Shown piece by piece: positions 51,813 through 61,030 of a stretch of DNA of 64,000 nt. The stretch is taken from the NCBI GenBank assembly GCA_964511495.1, contig CAZEFT010000002.1:145525-209524 (forward strand), in the 5' to 3' direction. Source of the stretch: Litorimonas sp964511495. GTDB taxonomy: Bacteria > Pseudomonadota > Alphaproteobacteria > Caulobacterales > Maricaulaceae. Numbering within the stretch: position 1 is the stretch's first letter; each line of letters opens with the position of its first letter. The position numbers and the translations under genes are program-made. The notes under the pieces are model-generated. The model was given only the letters and a program-made list of their open reading frames with translations, had not been told where the DNA came from and ran no database searches.

Positions 51813-53402
51813 CTATTGACGCTCTTTCGTTGTTAGAAATCTAATGTCAGGATTTTTGTCTTGAGCGTAACCGACATCCCATGCGGATTTAGCCAAAAAG
51901 ACGGGGGCGCCATCCAGATCTTCACCCATATTTGATGTGTTTTTATCAATAAAGGCTTTCAAAGTCTCGGCATTGTCGCAAGCAATCCATCGTGCGGTCT
52001 GATACATCGGGCTTTCAAATGTCACATCCAAACCATATTCGGTTTTAATGCGTTCCCGCATCACATCAATCTGTAGTGACCCGACAGCGCCGACAATCAT
52101 ATCTGCGCCCATAATCGGTTTGAAGAGTTGTGTGACGCCTTCTTCGGCCAGTGATTCCAAGGCTTTGCGCAAATGTTTGGCTTTGAGAGGGTCGGCCAAG
52201 CGGGCCCTTCGCAAAATTTCAGGCGCAAAGTTCGGAATCCCCGCAAATTTTATTTTCCCCGTCTCGGAAAGGGAGTCGCCGACGCGTAGTGCTCCGTGAT
52301 TGGGAATACCGATCACATCCCCGGCATAAGCATTTTCTGCCAATTCTCTGTCTTGGGCGAAAAACAAAATCGGATTATGGACCGAAATTGTCTTATTTTC
52401 GGCTGTCTTCAATTTCATGCCGCGCTTAAATTCGCCGGAGCAGAGGCGCAGAAAGGCGACACGGTCACGATGGTTCAAATCCATATTGGCCTGAACCTTA
52501 AAGACGAAGCCGGCGACATCTTTGGATGTCGGCTCAATTTCGACTGCTTGTCCGGCCTTTACAGCCTTTTCGGGTTGGGGCGGTGGCGCAAACTCAGCCA
52601 AAGCGTCGATTAATTCACGGACACCGAATTTACGAAGAGCCGATCCGAAATAGACGGGTGTCATATGACCTTCGCGGAAAGATTGCTCATTGAACTCGCC
52701 ATATTCCTTGGCGAGTTCCTGCTCCTCTTTAAATTCTTCGAACAAATCATCATCATCAAAATGTTCACCGATGGAGTTGCCGCTTAGAGGCGTCAGGCTG
52801 TGCTCGCCGCCGTCTTCGGGTTTGATGAACTTTAAAAACTGACCTGTTCGGAGATCAGCCACACCTTTAAAGCGTCGTCCGGATGCGGCGGGCCATTGCA
52901 TAGGAATAACGTCGAGGGCGAGTTTATCCTGAATTTCTGAGATCAGTTCAAAAGGGTCTTGCCCTTCGCGGTCCAATTTATTGATAAATGTGACAATCGG
53001 AATGTCGCGAAGGCGGCAAACTTCGAAGAGTTTGAGCGTTTGCGGTTCAATCCCTTTGGCCACATCGAGAACCATAACGGCACAATCTGCCGCCGTGAGA
53101 GTACGGTAGGTATCTTCAGAAAAATCTTCATGGCCCGGCGTATCCAACAGATTGAAAATCAAATCGGCATGCTCAAATGTCATGACAGAGGATGAGACGG
53201 AAATACCGCGTTCTTGCTCAATCTTCATCCAGTCTGACTGTGTCCGTCTGGCTTCGCCCCGCGCTGCCACTTGTCCCGCCTGATGGATGGCACCGGCCGC
53301 CAAAAGCATATTTTCGGTCAGCGTCGTCTTCCCCGCATCAGGGTGAGAAATAATCGCAAAGACGCGGCGTTTGCCGGGTTCTGTAAGCAAGGCATTAGAC
53401 AT
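51813..53402 (-). CDS. prfC: Peptide chain release factor 3
   Basis: 529 residues, standard for RF3. GTPase that removes RF1/RF2 from the ribosome after termination. G1 is ISHPDAGKTTLTEN, the switch-1 region contains EQERGISVSSSVMTF, G3 is DTPGHEDFSEDT and G4 is FINKLDREGQDP. The C-terminal RF3-specific domain includes GVTQLFKPIMGADMIVGAVG. This separates it from EF-G. Monocistronic; upstream is the divergent MATCAP-like gene. Confidence 0.96.
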   Translation of the reverse strand: MSNALLTEPGKRRVFAIISHPDAGKTTLTENMLLAAGAIHQAGQVAARGEARRTQSDWMKIEQERGISVSSSVMTFEHADLIFNLLDTPGHEDFSEDTYRTLTAADCAVMVLDVAKGIEPQTLKLFEVCRLRDIPIVTFINKLDREGQDPFELISEIQDKLALDVIPMQWPAASGRRFKGVADLRTGQFLKFIKPEDGGEHSLTPLSGNSIGEHFDDDDLFEEFKEEQELAKEYGEFNEQSFREGHMTPVYFGSALRKFGVRELIDALAEFAPPPQPEKAVKAGQAVEIEPTSKDVAGFVFKVQANMDLNHRDRVAFLRLCSGEFKRGMKLKTAENKTISVHNPILFFAQDRELAENAYAGDVIGIPNHGALRVGDSLSETGKIKFAGIPNFAPEILRRARLADPLKAKHLRKALESLAEEGVTQLFKPIMGADMIVGAVGSLQIDVMRERIKTEYGLDVTFESPMYQTARWIACDNAETLKAFIDKNTSNMGEDLDGAPVFLAKSAWDVGYAQDKNPDIRFLTTKERQ

Positions 53403-53529
53403 GGGCAGGGCTTAGTCATGGTGCGCCCAGAGCGCAAGAGCCGAGCGCAAGAGAGGGTGGTGAAAATTCTCCTTCGGGAAGTGTTTCACTATCGCTTTAC
53501 AAGGCGGAAAAGCTTTGCAAGCAAGGTGT

Positions 53530-54813
53530 ATGGAAAAACTCTCTCCTCGCCATTTCGAAAAAGCTGTGGAAGCGTCAGATTTGCTGAATGCGGCGGCAGC
53601 TTCTAAAAATGTGCTCAAGGCTGTGTCTTGGGGACCGAAGTGGAAATCAGATTTTTTGGATAGAGGGATTTTACCGAAGCCGCGTTACAGCAAAATCGAC
53701 ATATCAGAATCGCGCGAAAAGGTGAAAGCCGCACGGGCCTTGTGCCAAGGCGACCATGTGGTATTTCAATGGTTGAACCGGCTTTGCGACACTGTGGAAA
53801 ATACCGCAGGTCTTTTGCAAACACGGGGCGCGGCCGAATTTTATACCTTTTCAAAAGCCCTTTACGGGCAACCCTCCCAAACGATGATAGATCGTAACAC
53901 GCGCGTTCTGGATTTAGCCAAACATCTTGATAACGCCTTGAATGATTTAAATTTTTCGAAACTCGTTATTGAAGGTTACGAAGAACATCTGAACGCCAAA
54001 GTTTTTGCCAAAGCTTTACGGCGGAAACTCAAGAAACATTTTGAAACGGACGCACCGAAGGTCATCGTTTCACAATCGGTTTCTGCCAAAGCTGCGGCCA
54101 GTTCCAAACGTATTCGCGTGCGTGCAGATGCAATGTTTACGGAACGTGATGTGGATCAGCTCCTTCATCATGAAGCTTTGGTTCATGCAGCCACAGGCAA
54201 AAACGGACAAGCGCAAGAGCATTTCAAAATCTTGGGGCGTTCCCATGCAGGGACCACCGAAATACAAGAGGGCTTGGCGGTGTTTGCAGAGATTGTGACG
54301 GGGTCTATGGATCCGAAACGGTTTGCACGTTTATCCGGTCGGGTGCTTGCCATTCAAATGGCGATTGACGGCGCCGACTTTAAAGACGTCTTTGATTTCT
54401 TTGTCGAGCGGAATGATGACCCGGCCCAGTCTTACGAAAATACACGTCGCATTTTCCGTGGGGGTGTCATTTCGGGTGGGGCGCCCTTCACCAAAGATAT
54501 GGTTTATCTAAACGGATTACTTCGCGTGCATAATTTTATGCGGACAGTTGTTAAGTTGAACCGAGCCGATCTTATCCGCGTTTTGTTTAGTGGAAAGATG
54601 GATGTTGAAGACGTACCCGCTCTGGCGCACTTGGCCAGTCATAACCGTCTCGTTCCGCCAAAATTCATGCCCCCATGGGTCAAAGACTTGCGGTTTTTAG
54701 TGAGCTATATGGCTTATTCATCCTTCCTCAATCAGGTTAAATTGCCGGGATTTCAGGCCTATTATGCGAAGGAATTGGACGAAGTCCCGATTATTTGGGA
54801 TTTTGCCGACTAA
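53530..54813 (+). CDS. DUF1704/MATCAP-type metallopeptidase (QEGLA-motif protein)
   Basis: 427 residues from ATG 53530. The predicted zinc motif HEALVH occupies residues 214-219 (an HExxxH form), and TTEIQEGLAVFAEI follows with the QEGLA motif at 246-250, the second glutamate being a likely zinc ligand. These are the marks of the DUF1704 family. Its animal members, MATCAP1 and MATCAP2, are tubulin carboxypeptidases. Bacterial members have sometimes been named as modulators of flavohemoglobin expression; their substrates are unknown. No signal peptide, so cytosolic. Its 3' end overlaps hemW by 4 bp tail to tail. Confidence 0.87.
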   Translation: MEKLSPRHFEKAVEASDLLNAAAASKNVLKAVSWGPKWKSDFLDRGILPKPRYSKIDISESREKVKAARALCQGDHVVFQWLNRLCDTVENTAGLLQTRGAAEFYTFSKALYGQPSQTMIDRNTRVLDLAKHLDNALNDLNFSKLVIEGYEEHLNAKVFAKALRRKLKKHFETDAPKVIVSQSVSAKAAASSKRIRVRADAMFTERDVDQLLHHEALVHAATGKNGQAQEHFKILGRSHAGTTEIQEGLAVFAEIVTGSMDPKRFARLSGRVLAIQMAIDGADFKDVFDFFVERNDDPAQSYENTRRIFRGGVISGGAPFTKDMVYLNGLLRVHNFMRTVVKLNRADLIRVLFSGKMDVEDVPALAHLASHNRLVPPKFMPPWVKDLRFLVSYMAYSSFLNQVKLPGFQAYYAKELDEVPIIWDFAD

Positions 54814-55958
54814 GTTAGAAGTGTTTCGCATAAACGATTAAGCACAAAACGGCCTTTAGGGGTCGCGATAAGGCGGTCGTTTTTCAACATTAAAAACCCT
54901 TCGTCGATTAGTGGAACATATTTAGTGCTTTCCAAGGGCACGGCGCTGATTTCCGCATAGCGATTTAAGGAAAGCCCTTCATCAATACGAAGCGCCATGA
55001 GGACATATTCTTCCGCCTGTTCGAGAGAAGATAGAGCGTCATTTTCGATAAGGCCCGTTCCTAATTCCACAATCTTTTGAATATATGTGCTGGGGCGCAT
55101 GGCACTAATAGTGGCAAATTTTACGCCGTCATGCGTTAACCTGCCATGAGCGCCCGGGCCCACGCCAACATAATCATAACCCCGCCAATAGGATAAATTA
55201 TGTTCTGATTTATGGCCTGTTTTCGCAAAATTTGAGACTTCGTAATGATCAAAACCGTTTTGGGTGAGGGCATGAATAACAGCATCGAAAAAATCGGCAC
55301 TCTTATCCGCATCAACCGCTTTCTGTAAGCCCCGCGACTCGGCTTTGGCAAAGGCTGTGCCGTCCTCAACGGTCAGTTGATAGGTGGAAATGTGGTTTGG
55401 ATCGACAGAAAGCAACGCCTCCAAATCCGTCATAAGGTCGGCTTCCGTTTGGCCCGCCCAGCCAAAAATCAGATCTGCGGAGACAGACGGGAAAACTTTC
55501 TTCGCGACGGTTAAAGCCTTTCGGGCCATTTCCGCATCATGGTCACGACCAAGAAATGATAGGGCTTTGTCGTCAAAGGTCTGTACGCCTAAGGATAAAC
55601 GATTGATGCCAGCCCTGTGGTAGTCCTGCCATTTCCCTTCATCCAGATTAGAAGGATTGGCTTCGAGTGCGATTTCTGTTCCAGTCTCAAACCCCCAAAG
55701 GCGTTTGACCGCTTCTATCAAGGTTTCGATGTCATTTGCAGAGAGAAGAGAGGGTGTGCCGCCGCCAAAATGAATGGACAAAACCTGCCGAGGTCCGGTT
55801 TTAACACGCCAAATCGAGAGGTCTTGGACAATGGCTTGGAGCAAGTCGGTGTCTGCCCCTTTATTTTTATAGACGTTAAAGTCGCAATAGGGGCAAATTC
55901 TGTCGCAATAGGGCCAGTGAATATAGACTGCGAGAGGAGATGTGGCGACAGTATTCAA
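54810..55958 (-). CDS. hemW: Heme chaperone HemW (radical SAM)
   Basis: 382 residues. The radical-SAM cysteine motif CDRICPYCDFNVY (CxxxCxxC) is at about residues 19-29, and SIHFGGGTPSLLS, RLSLGVQTFDD and DLIFGWAGQT follow. The C-terminal HemN-like domain is present. HemW binds heme and delivers it to respiratory enzymes. It resembles coproporphyrinogen oxidase HemN but has the shorter HemW layout and no N-terminal extension. It directly follows rdgB on the same strand, a conserved pair. Confidence 0.93.
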   Translation of the reverse strand: MNTVATSPLAVYIHWPYCDRICPYCDFNVYKNKGADTDLLQAIVQDLSIWRVKTGPRQVLSIHFGGGTPSLLSANDIETLIEAVKRLWGFETGTEIALEANPSNLDEGKWQDYHRAGINRLSLGVQTFDDKALSFLGRDHDAEMARKALTVAKKVFPSVSADLIFGWAGQTEADLMTDLEALLSVDPNHISTYQLTVEDGTAFAKAESRGLQKAVDADKSADFFDAVIHALTQNGFDHYEVSNFAKTGHKSEHNLSYWRGYDYVGVGPGAHGRLTHDGVKFATISAMRPSTYIQKIVELGTGLIENDALSSLEQAEEYVLMALRIDEGLSLNRYAEISAVPLESTKYVPLIDEGFLMLKNDRLIATPKGRFVLNRLCETLLT

Positions 55959-56624
55959 TCAGGCATTATCCGGAAATTGGTCAGCCATAAATTTTGCGAA
56001 GGCCTCCGCGCGGTGGCTCTTGGCGTGTTTTTCCGCAGGGTCAATTTCCGCAAATGTTTCTGTATCGCCCGAAGCAATAAAAATCGGGTCATAACCAAAG
56101 CCTTTATCCCCGCGTGGCGGCCAAGTGATGTCACCTTCGACTGTTCCTTCATACACACGGTCAACGCCGCCCGGGATGGCGAGGCAAAGCGCGCAGACAA
56201 ACCGTGCGGAGCGGTCTTGGGCTTGGCCTAAGCGATCATTCACATGCCACATGGCCATGTCGAAATCCCGGCCACCGCCTTCGCTTTTGGGTAATTCCGC
56301 CCATCTGGCTGCATATATGCCCGGTTGACCGTCAAGCGCGCTCACATCCAACCCACTATCATCTGACAGGGCCGGTAGATCGGTGGCCTCGGCGGAGGCC
56401 CGCGCCTTTAAACGCGCATTGCCTGCAAATGTTGTTTCTGTTTCTTCGGGCTCAGGCAGTTCAAGATCAGAAGCGCTGAGGACATCTAACCCAAAGGGCT
56501 CCAATAAAGCCCGTATTTCTTTGATTTTACCCTGATTATGGGAGGCCACAATAATCTTCTTGTGTCCTGAGAGGTCGCGATTTGGAGTAATAACGCCATG
56601 GGGTTTTGAGAACGAGTTTGACAT
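55959..56624 (-). CDS. rdgB: XTP/dITP diphosphatase (non-canonical purine NTP pyrophosphatase)
   Basis: 221 residues from the ATG at 56624; a 30-residue in-frame extension upstream is unlikely. The enzyme removes ITP, dITP and XTP from the nucleotide pool. Key blocks are KIIVASHNQGKIKEIRALLE, the catalytic SDDSGLDVSALDG... region reading ALSDDSGLDVSALDGQPGIY, and DKGFGYDPIFI near residue 175. The stop codon is directly followed by the hemW start, so the two genes are translated together. It is divergent from the DUF2975 gene. Confidence 0.94.
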   Translation of the reverse strand: MSNSFSKPHGVITPNRDLSGHKKIIVASHNQGKIKEIRALLEPFGLDVLSASDLELPEPEETETTFAGNARLKARASAEATDLPALSDDSGLDVSALDGQPGIYAARWAELPKSEGGGRDFDMAMWHVNDRLGQAQDRSARFVCALCLAIPGGVDRVYEGTVEGDITWPPRGDKGFGYDPIFIASGDTETFAEIDPAEKHAKSHRAEAFAKFMADQFPDNA

Positions 56625-56752
56625 GAAACGGCTATAAAGGGCTTGTCTTTGAAATAACAGAGGGCTTGTACGAATTCGGCCAATTTGCCACTCATTATAC
56701 GACGCTGTGAGCAAGGGTTGTATGTTTCGTCATTATTGTTTATCAATAAGCC

Positions 56753-57319
56753 ATGAAAGAGAATCTCTCCTCAGCCAATGATACGGTAGACTATGACCTC
56801 GAAGGAGGTGAAGTGTCAGGCCGACGCGTTGCCAGAACCTTGCGTTTGGCGACATTGGTTGGCCGTTTTGTACTGGGTGTTTCGATAGTTGTGTCCCTGA
56901 TTGCGGCCGTCTGGATGAGCGTATCAACCGGATTTCAAGACGATCTTTTTGAAAAAATTGGCTCCAACAACAGGCCCGGTCATATGATTTTGCCTCTTGC
57001 CTGTTTGGTCGTTGCAATCATAGCGGCTGCATGGTTTTGGGTTTTACATATGCTGTCTCAAGTCGTCGACACCTTGCTCAAAGGCGACCCTTTCGTGCCG
57101 ACCAACATATCGCGATTGCGGCGGATGTGGATCATTATTGCGATGACAGAAATATTCCGCATGGTCGTCGCAAACATGACAAGCGCATTCTTTCCGGGTG
57201 GGGATGATGGACTGAAAATACGCATTGGCGTGTGGTTCTTAGTCTTTGTTATTGCAACTTTATCCGAGGCTTTCCGTTATGGTGCCATGATGCGCCGCGA
57301 ACAAGAGTTGACGATCTGA
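56753..57319 (+). CDS. DUF2975 family membrane protein
   Basis: 188 residues with four transmembrane helices (about 34-55, 80-103, 123-142 and 157-176). DUF2975 proteins are usually encoded beside a small Cro/C1-type regulator, as here. Their job is unknown; a role as membrane partner or sensor for the regulator is inferred from the pairing. A GGAG lies further inside the gene, but the ATG at 56753 is kept since the N-terminal 30 residues are polar and the first helix follows. The stop overlaps the regulator start by one base. Confidence 0.85.
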   Translation: MKENLSSANDTVDYDLEGGEVSGRRVARTLRLATLVGRFVLGVSIVVSLIAAVWMSVSTGFQDDLFEKIGSNNRPGHMILPLACLVVAIIAAAWFWVLHMLSQVVDTLLKGDPFVPTNISRLRRMWIIIAMTEIFRMVVANMTSAFFPGGDDGLKIRIGVWFLVFVIATLSEAFRYGAMMRREQELTI

Positions 57320-57552
57320 TGACTATTCGTGTGAATTTAGATCGGGTCTTGCTTGACCGCCGTATGAGCCTGACCGAACTGGCTGACCGTGTCGGCATAA
57401 CGCTCGCCAATTTGTCTATCCTGAAAACGGGGAAGGCGAGGGCAGTGCGTTTCTCTACGCTGTCAGCTCTGTGTCGGGAGCTCGATTGTCAACCCGCCGA
57501 TATTCTGGTTTACGTGCCGGAGGAAGAAGACGGGAAAATGGCCGCCGAATAG
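57319..57552 (+). CDS. Small Cro/C1-type HTH regulator (YozG-like)
   Basis: 77 residues from the ATG at 57319. The HTH spans about residues 5-65 and includes LDRVLLDRRMSLTELADRVG and ITLANLSILKTGKARAVRFS, then LCRELDCQPADILVY. A tail with EEEDGKMAAE ends the protein. Such regulators are typically autoregulatory and paired with DUF2975 membrane proteins. The last codons, including the stop, form part of the terminator hairpin at 57540-57563. No operator was identified. Confidence 0.88.
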   Translation: MTIRVNLDRVLLDRRMSLTELADRVGITLANLSILKTGKARAVRFSTLSALCRELDCQPADILVYVPEEEDGKMAAE

Positions 57553-57563
57553 GCGGCCTTTTT
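57540..57563 (+). terminator. Terminator overlapping the stop codon of the HTH gene
   Basis: GGCCGCC (57540-57546) pairs perfectly with GGCGGCC (57552-57558) over a 5-base loop, then five T (57559-57563). The TAG stop at 57550-57552 begins in the loop and ends in the first base of the right arm. A strong intrinsic terminator for the DUF2975-HTH transcript. Confidence 0.88.
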
Positions 57564-57573
57564 AAGATTTTAA

Positions 57574-57589
57574 GTCTGAAAAATCAGAC
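57574..57589 (-). terminator. Hairpin downstream of fba
   Basis: GTCTGA (57574-57579) and TCAGAC (57584-57589) form a 6-bp stem with a four-A loop, 2 bases beyond the fba stop. On the minus strand it is followed by TTAAAATCTTAAAAAG, a poor U-tract, so it may act as a weak terminator or stabilise the mRNA 3' end. Confidence 0.5.
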
Positions 57590-57591
57590 CT

Positions 57592-58638
57592 TTAAGCAGC
57601 GACTTTATCGTCTTCGCTTTGTGTCCATTCACCTTTTGAGGCGAGGCCGTTCATTCGCGCGCGATGATGAAACGCCGTTTGCGCCGCGTCATAATTTTCT
57701 GCCTTACCTTTCCATGCGAAAAGAGCGGATTGTTGTAGCGCTCGTCCGTAAGAATAAGTCAGTTTCCAAGGGAAGCCGCCAATTTTGTTCATCATATCCA
57801 GATTGCGCGTGGCTTCTTCATTATCTTGCCCCCCGGAGAGGAAGGCGATTCCCGGTACGGCAGCGGGGACCGTATCCTTCAAGACTTTGATCGTGCGTTC
57901 CGCTATCTCTTCACGGCTAGGTTGGTCAGCGCATTTTTTACCCGCCACAACCATATTGGGCTTGAGGATTGTGCCTTCCAAAGCCACGCCTTGCTCATAA
58001 AGTTCTGTGAAGAGCGAGTTCAAGACTTTCTCTGTGACTTCGTGACAGCGTTCGACTGAATGATGTCCACCCATAAGGATTTCCGGCTCGACAATCGGTA
58101 CAATATTCGCTTCTTGGCAGAGTGCAGCATAGCGGCCCAGAGCATGAGTATTAGCTTTTATACCGCCGCGGGTCGGTGTCGTCCCGACATACTGATCCGG
58201 ATGGGAAATCTCAATCACGGCCCGCCATTTAGCAAAACGTGCGCCGAGTTCATAATACTCAGCGAGACGCTCACGAAGACCATCCAAACCTTGAGTGATA
58301 TTTTCTCCCGGGCGTCCGGCCAGTGGCGTGATGCCCTTATCGACCTTAATTCCCGGAATTGAGCCGTGAGATTTAATCAAGTCGACGAGTTTAGTTCCAT
58401 CTTTTGCATTTTGACGAAGGGTTTCGTCGAACAAAATAACGCCGGAGACATGGTTTTTCATGGCCGCTTCGGTGCGGAATAACATTTCGCGCCAGTCGCG
58501 CCGATTGTCTTCGGTATTTTCAGTGCCAATCGAGTCGAAACGCTTGCCAATCGTACCGAAGCTTTCATCGGCGGCCAAAAGACCTTTGCCGGGTTCGACC
58601 ATCGCAATTGCGACCTTATTTAAAGCCTCTAAATCCAT
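57592..58638 (-). CDS. Class I fructose-bisphosphate aldolase
   Basis: 348 residues, TIM barrel of the class I aldolase type, which uses a lysine Schiff base and no metal. It splits fructose 1,6-bisphosphate. LLAADESFGTIGKRF near residue 20, GIKVDKGITPLAGRPGE near 97, and WRAVIEISHPDQY around 138 are family blocks; the Schiff-base lysine lies in the later GTILKPNMVVAGKK segment. It resembles the animal and plant enzymes more than the metal-dependent Fba of most bacteria. It follows pgk by 25 bp in gap-pgk-fba. Confidence 0.94.
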   Translation of the reverse strand: MDLEALNKVAIAMVEPGKGLLAADESFGTIGKRFDSIGTENTEDNRRDWREMLFRTEAAMKNHVSGVILFDETLRQNAKDGTKLVDLIKSHGSIPGIKVDKGITPLAGRPGENITQGLDGLRERLAEYYELGARFAKWRAVIEISHPDQYVGTTPTRGGIKANTHALGRYAALCQEANIVPIVEPEILMGGHHSVERCHEVTEKVLNSLFTELYEQGVALEGTILKPNMVVAGKKCADQPSREEIAERTIKVLKDTVPAAVPGIAFLSGGQDNEEATRNLDMMNKIGGFPWKLTYSYGRALQQSALFAWKGKAENYDAAQTAFHHRARMNGLASKGEWTQSEDDKVAA

Positions 58639-58663
58639 TTCGCGCTCCTATAGTTGTTGAGGT

Positions 58664-59845
58664 TTATTTCCTCAGAATTTCGACGCCGGGGAGGATTTTG
58701 CCTTCCATCCATTCGAGGAAAGCGCCTCCGGCTGTGCTGATAAAGGTAAAATCGTCCGACACGCCCGCCTGATTGAGAGCCGAGACGGTATCGCCACCCC
58801 CCGCGACGGCAATGATTTTGTCATTGCGGCAGAGCTTTGCTGCATATTTTGCAGACTCAACCGTGCTTGTGTCGAAAGGCGTCAGTTCAAAGGCTCCGAG
58901 CGGCCCGTTCCAGATAAGTGTTTGGCTGGCTTCCATCGCGTCCATAATGGCGTCGACTGTGTCCGGCCCTGCATCCAGAATCATTTCATCGGATTTGACC
59001 TCATCCAGACCACAAACGCGGCTCTCTGCATGGGCTTTGAACTCGGTCGCTACGACGACATCTTTGGGCAGAATAATCTCACAGTCAGCGGCTTTGGCAT
59101 TTTTCAAAATCGTCAAAGCCGTTTCTTTCAAATCCTTCTCACACAAAGACGCCCCGACATCATAGCCTTGCGCGAAGAGAAATGTATTCGCCATGCCTCC
59201 GCCAATCACAAGCCGGTCCAGACGGGAGACTAAATTTTTCAATAAATCAATTTTGGTGGAAACTTTCGCGCCGCCGACAATCGCCATGACGGGTTTTTTG
59301 GGGATATCCAAAGCGCGGCTGATATGATCCAGTTCGCGTTCCATCGCCAAACCGGCATAAGCGGGGAGAAACTCGGCAATTCCCGCAGAAGAGGCATGAT
59401 CACGATGGGCGGCTGAAAACGCATCCATGATGAATACGTCGCCCAAAGCCGCCATATCTTTGGCCAAAGCGACATTGCCCTTGGTTTCCCCTGGATGAAA
59501 GCGGGTGTTTTCCAAGAGTAACACATCACCGTCGGAGAGGGTGTTCACAACGCTCGGGTCAAGCGTATCACTAAAAGTGACATCCGTTCCGAGCGCTTCA
59601 GACAGCGGGGTCTGGATGAAACGCAGTGACAGAGCGGGGTCAACTTCGCCTTTAGGACGGCCAAAATGGCTGAGCAGGACGATTTTGGCGCCTTTGGCCT
59701 GTAAGGCTTTGATGGTGGGCAACGCGGCTTGTAGGCGGGTATCATCCGTGATGTCTCCGGCCTCATTGCGTGGTACATTGAAATCAACACGCACCAGAGC
59801 CGTATTGCCGTTTAATGACGCGTCTTCCAGACGGCGAAAATCCAT
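58664..59845 (-). CDS. pgk: Phosphoglycerate kinase
   Basis: 393 residues. It transfers phosphate between 1,3-bisphosphoglycerate and ADP. VRVDFNVPRNEAGDITDDTR opens the N-domain, SHFGRPKGEVDP follows, and GGAKVSTKIDLLKNL, WNGPLGAFELTPFDT and AGGGDTVSALN mark the C-terminal nucleotide domain. All are standard. The start shares one base with the gap stop, showing translational coupling. Confidence 0.96.
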   Translation of the reverse strand: MDFRRLEDASLNGNTALVRVDFNVPRNEAGDITDDTRLQAALPTIKALQAKGAKIVLLSHFGRPKGEVDPALSLRFIQTPLSEALGTDVTFSDTLDPSVVNTLSDGDVLLLENTRFHPGETKGNVALAKDMAALGDVFIMDAFSAAHRDHASSAGIAEFLPAYAGLAMERELDHISRALDIPKKPVMAIVGGAKVSTKIDLLKNLVSRLDRLVIGGGMANTFLFAQGYDVGASLCEKDLKETALTILKNAKAADCEIILPKDVVVATEFKAHAESRVCGLDEVKSDEMILDAGPDTVDAIMDAMEASQTLIWNGPLGAFELTPFDTSTVESAKYAAKLCRNDKIIAVAGGGDTVSALNQAGVSDDFTFISTAGGAFLEWMEGKILPGVEILRK

Positions 59846-60891
59846 CAGCCTGCTCCGTTTGCGAGGTTAGCATTTTGGGTTTGCCCCATCACGCGTGCCA
59901 CATCAATCATACGATTGGCAAAACCCCATTCATTGTCATACCACGCAATGACCTTGACCAAATTCCCGTCCAAAGCCTTTGTCAGAAGGGAAGCATAAGT
60001 GGCCGAGTTAGGGTCATGATTTAGGTCGGAACTTACCAAAGGGTTCTCCGAATAACAAATCACGCCCTTCATCGGGCCTTTTGCGGCTATTTTCATAACC
60101 TCATTCAAGTCTTCGGCTGTTGTGTGCATTTCAGGCTGGAACGCTAAATCTATCATAGAAACATTGGCGGTGGGTACGCGCACGGCAGAGCCGGAGAGTT
60201 TGCCTTTTAATTCAGGAATAACTAAGCCCACGGCCTTGGCTGCACCCGTACTGGTCGGTATCATATTCAACCCTGCGGCACGGGCGCGATAGAGGTCCTT
60301 ATGGCTGTTATCCAAAATTCTTTGGTCTTGGGTATAGCTGTGAACCGTTGTCATAAAACCACGACGAATACCGACTGATTCCATGATAACTTTCGCAATC
60401 GGAGCCAGACAATTCGTCGTGCAAGAGGCGCAGGACACAACCGTATCATTGGCTGTGATGTCTTCATGATTCACGCCGTAAACAATTGTTTTATCAACAT
60501 TTTCCCCGGGAGCAGAGATCAAGACAGCTTTGGCGCCCGCATCGAAATGGGGCTGGACTTTTTCTTTGCTGCGGAAAATGCCCGTACATTCCATGACGAT
60601 GTCAACATTTAACGCGCCCCAGTCAATTTCGGCGGGGTTGCGAAAATGCGTCATCCGAATGCGACCCCGACCATAATCCATCCAGGCCACGCCGTTTTCT
60701 TCTCCGGTTTCGACCTTCACGCCAAACCGTCCATGGACACTGTCATAACGCAGAAGGTGTGATGAGACATCCAGAGAGCCGGGCGAATTAATCGCCACCA
60801 GTTCAACGTCTTCTATATTATATTCTTCGAGCGCTCTCGCCACGAGGCGACCAATGCGTCCAAAGCCGTTAATCCCGATCCGGATTGTCAT
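59845..60891 (-). CDS. gap: Glyceraldehyde-3-phosphate dehydrogenase
   Basis: 348 residues from the ATG at 60891; a 19-residue upstream extension was rejected because the Rossmann fold begins IRIGINGFGRIGRLVARALE right after it. Type I GAPDH with the catalytic cysteine in SCASCTTNCLAPIAKV and the usual histidine further on. NAD or NADP use cannot be read with certainty. First gene of gap-pgk-fba. Divergent from the coiled-coil/zapA pair across a 139-bp region that should hold both promoters. Confidence 0.95.
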   Translation of the reverse strand: MTIRIGINGFGRIGRLVARALEEYNIEDVELVAINSPGSLDVSSHLLRYDSVHGRFGVKVETGEENGVAWMDYGRGRIRMTHFRNPAEIDWGALNVDIVMECTGIFRSKEKVQPHFDAGAKAVLISAPGENVDKTIVYGVNHEDITANDTVVSCASCTTNCLAPIAKVIMESVGIRRGFMTTVHSYTQDQRILDNSHKDLYRARAAGLNMIPTSTGAAKAVGLVIPELKGKLSGSAVRVPTANVSMIDLAFQPEMHTTAEDLNEVMKIAAKGPMKGVICYSENPLVSSDLNHDPNSATYASLLTKALDGNLVKVIAWYDNEWGFANRMIDVARVMGQTQNANLANGAG

Positions 60892-61030
60892 TTTCACTGA
60901 ACTCCGTTCATCAGTGTCATAATGCGCCCCGCTTGTGGTGAGGCCCAATGATTAAGTCAACAAATTATCCTTGTTGAAACGCAATTCTTGGGCCATTCTT
61001 CGCAAATATTTGTCGGAAAAGAGATATTCA

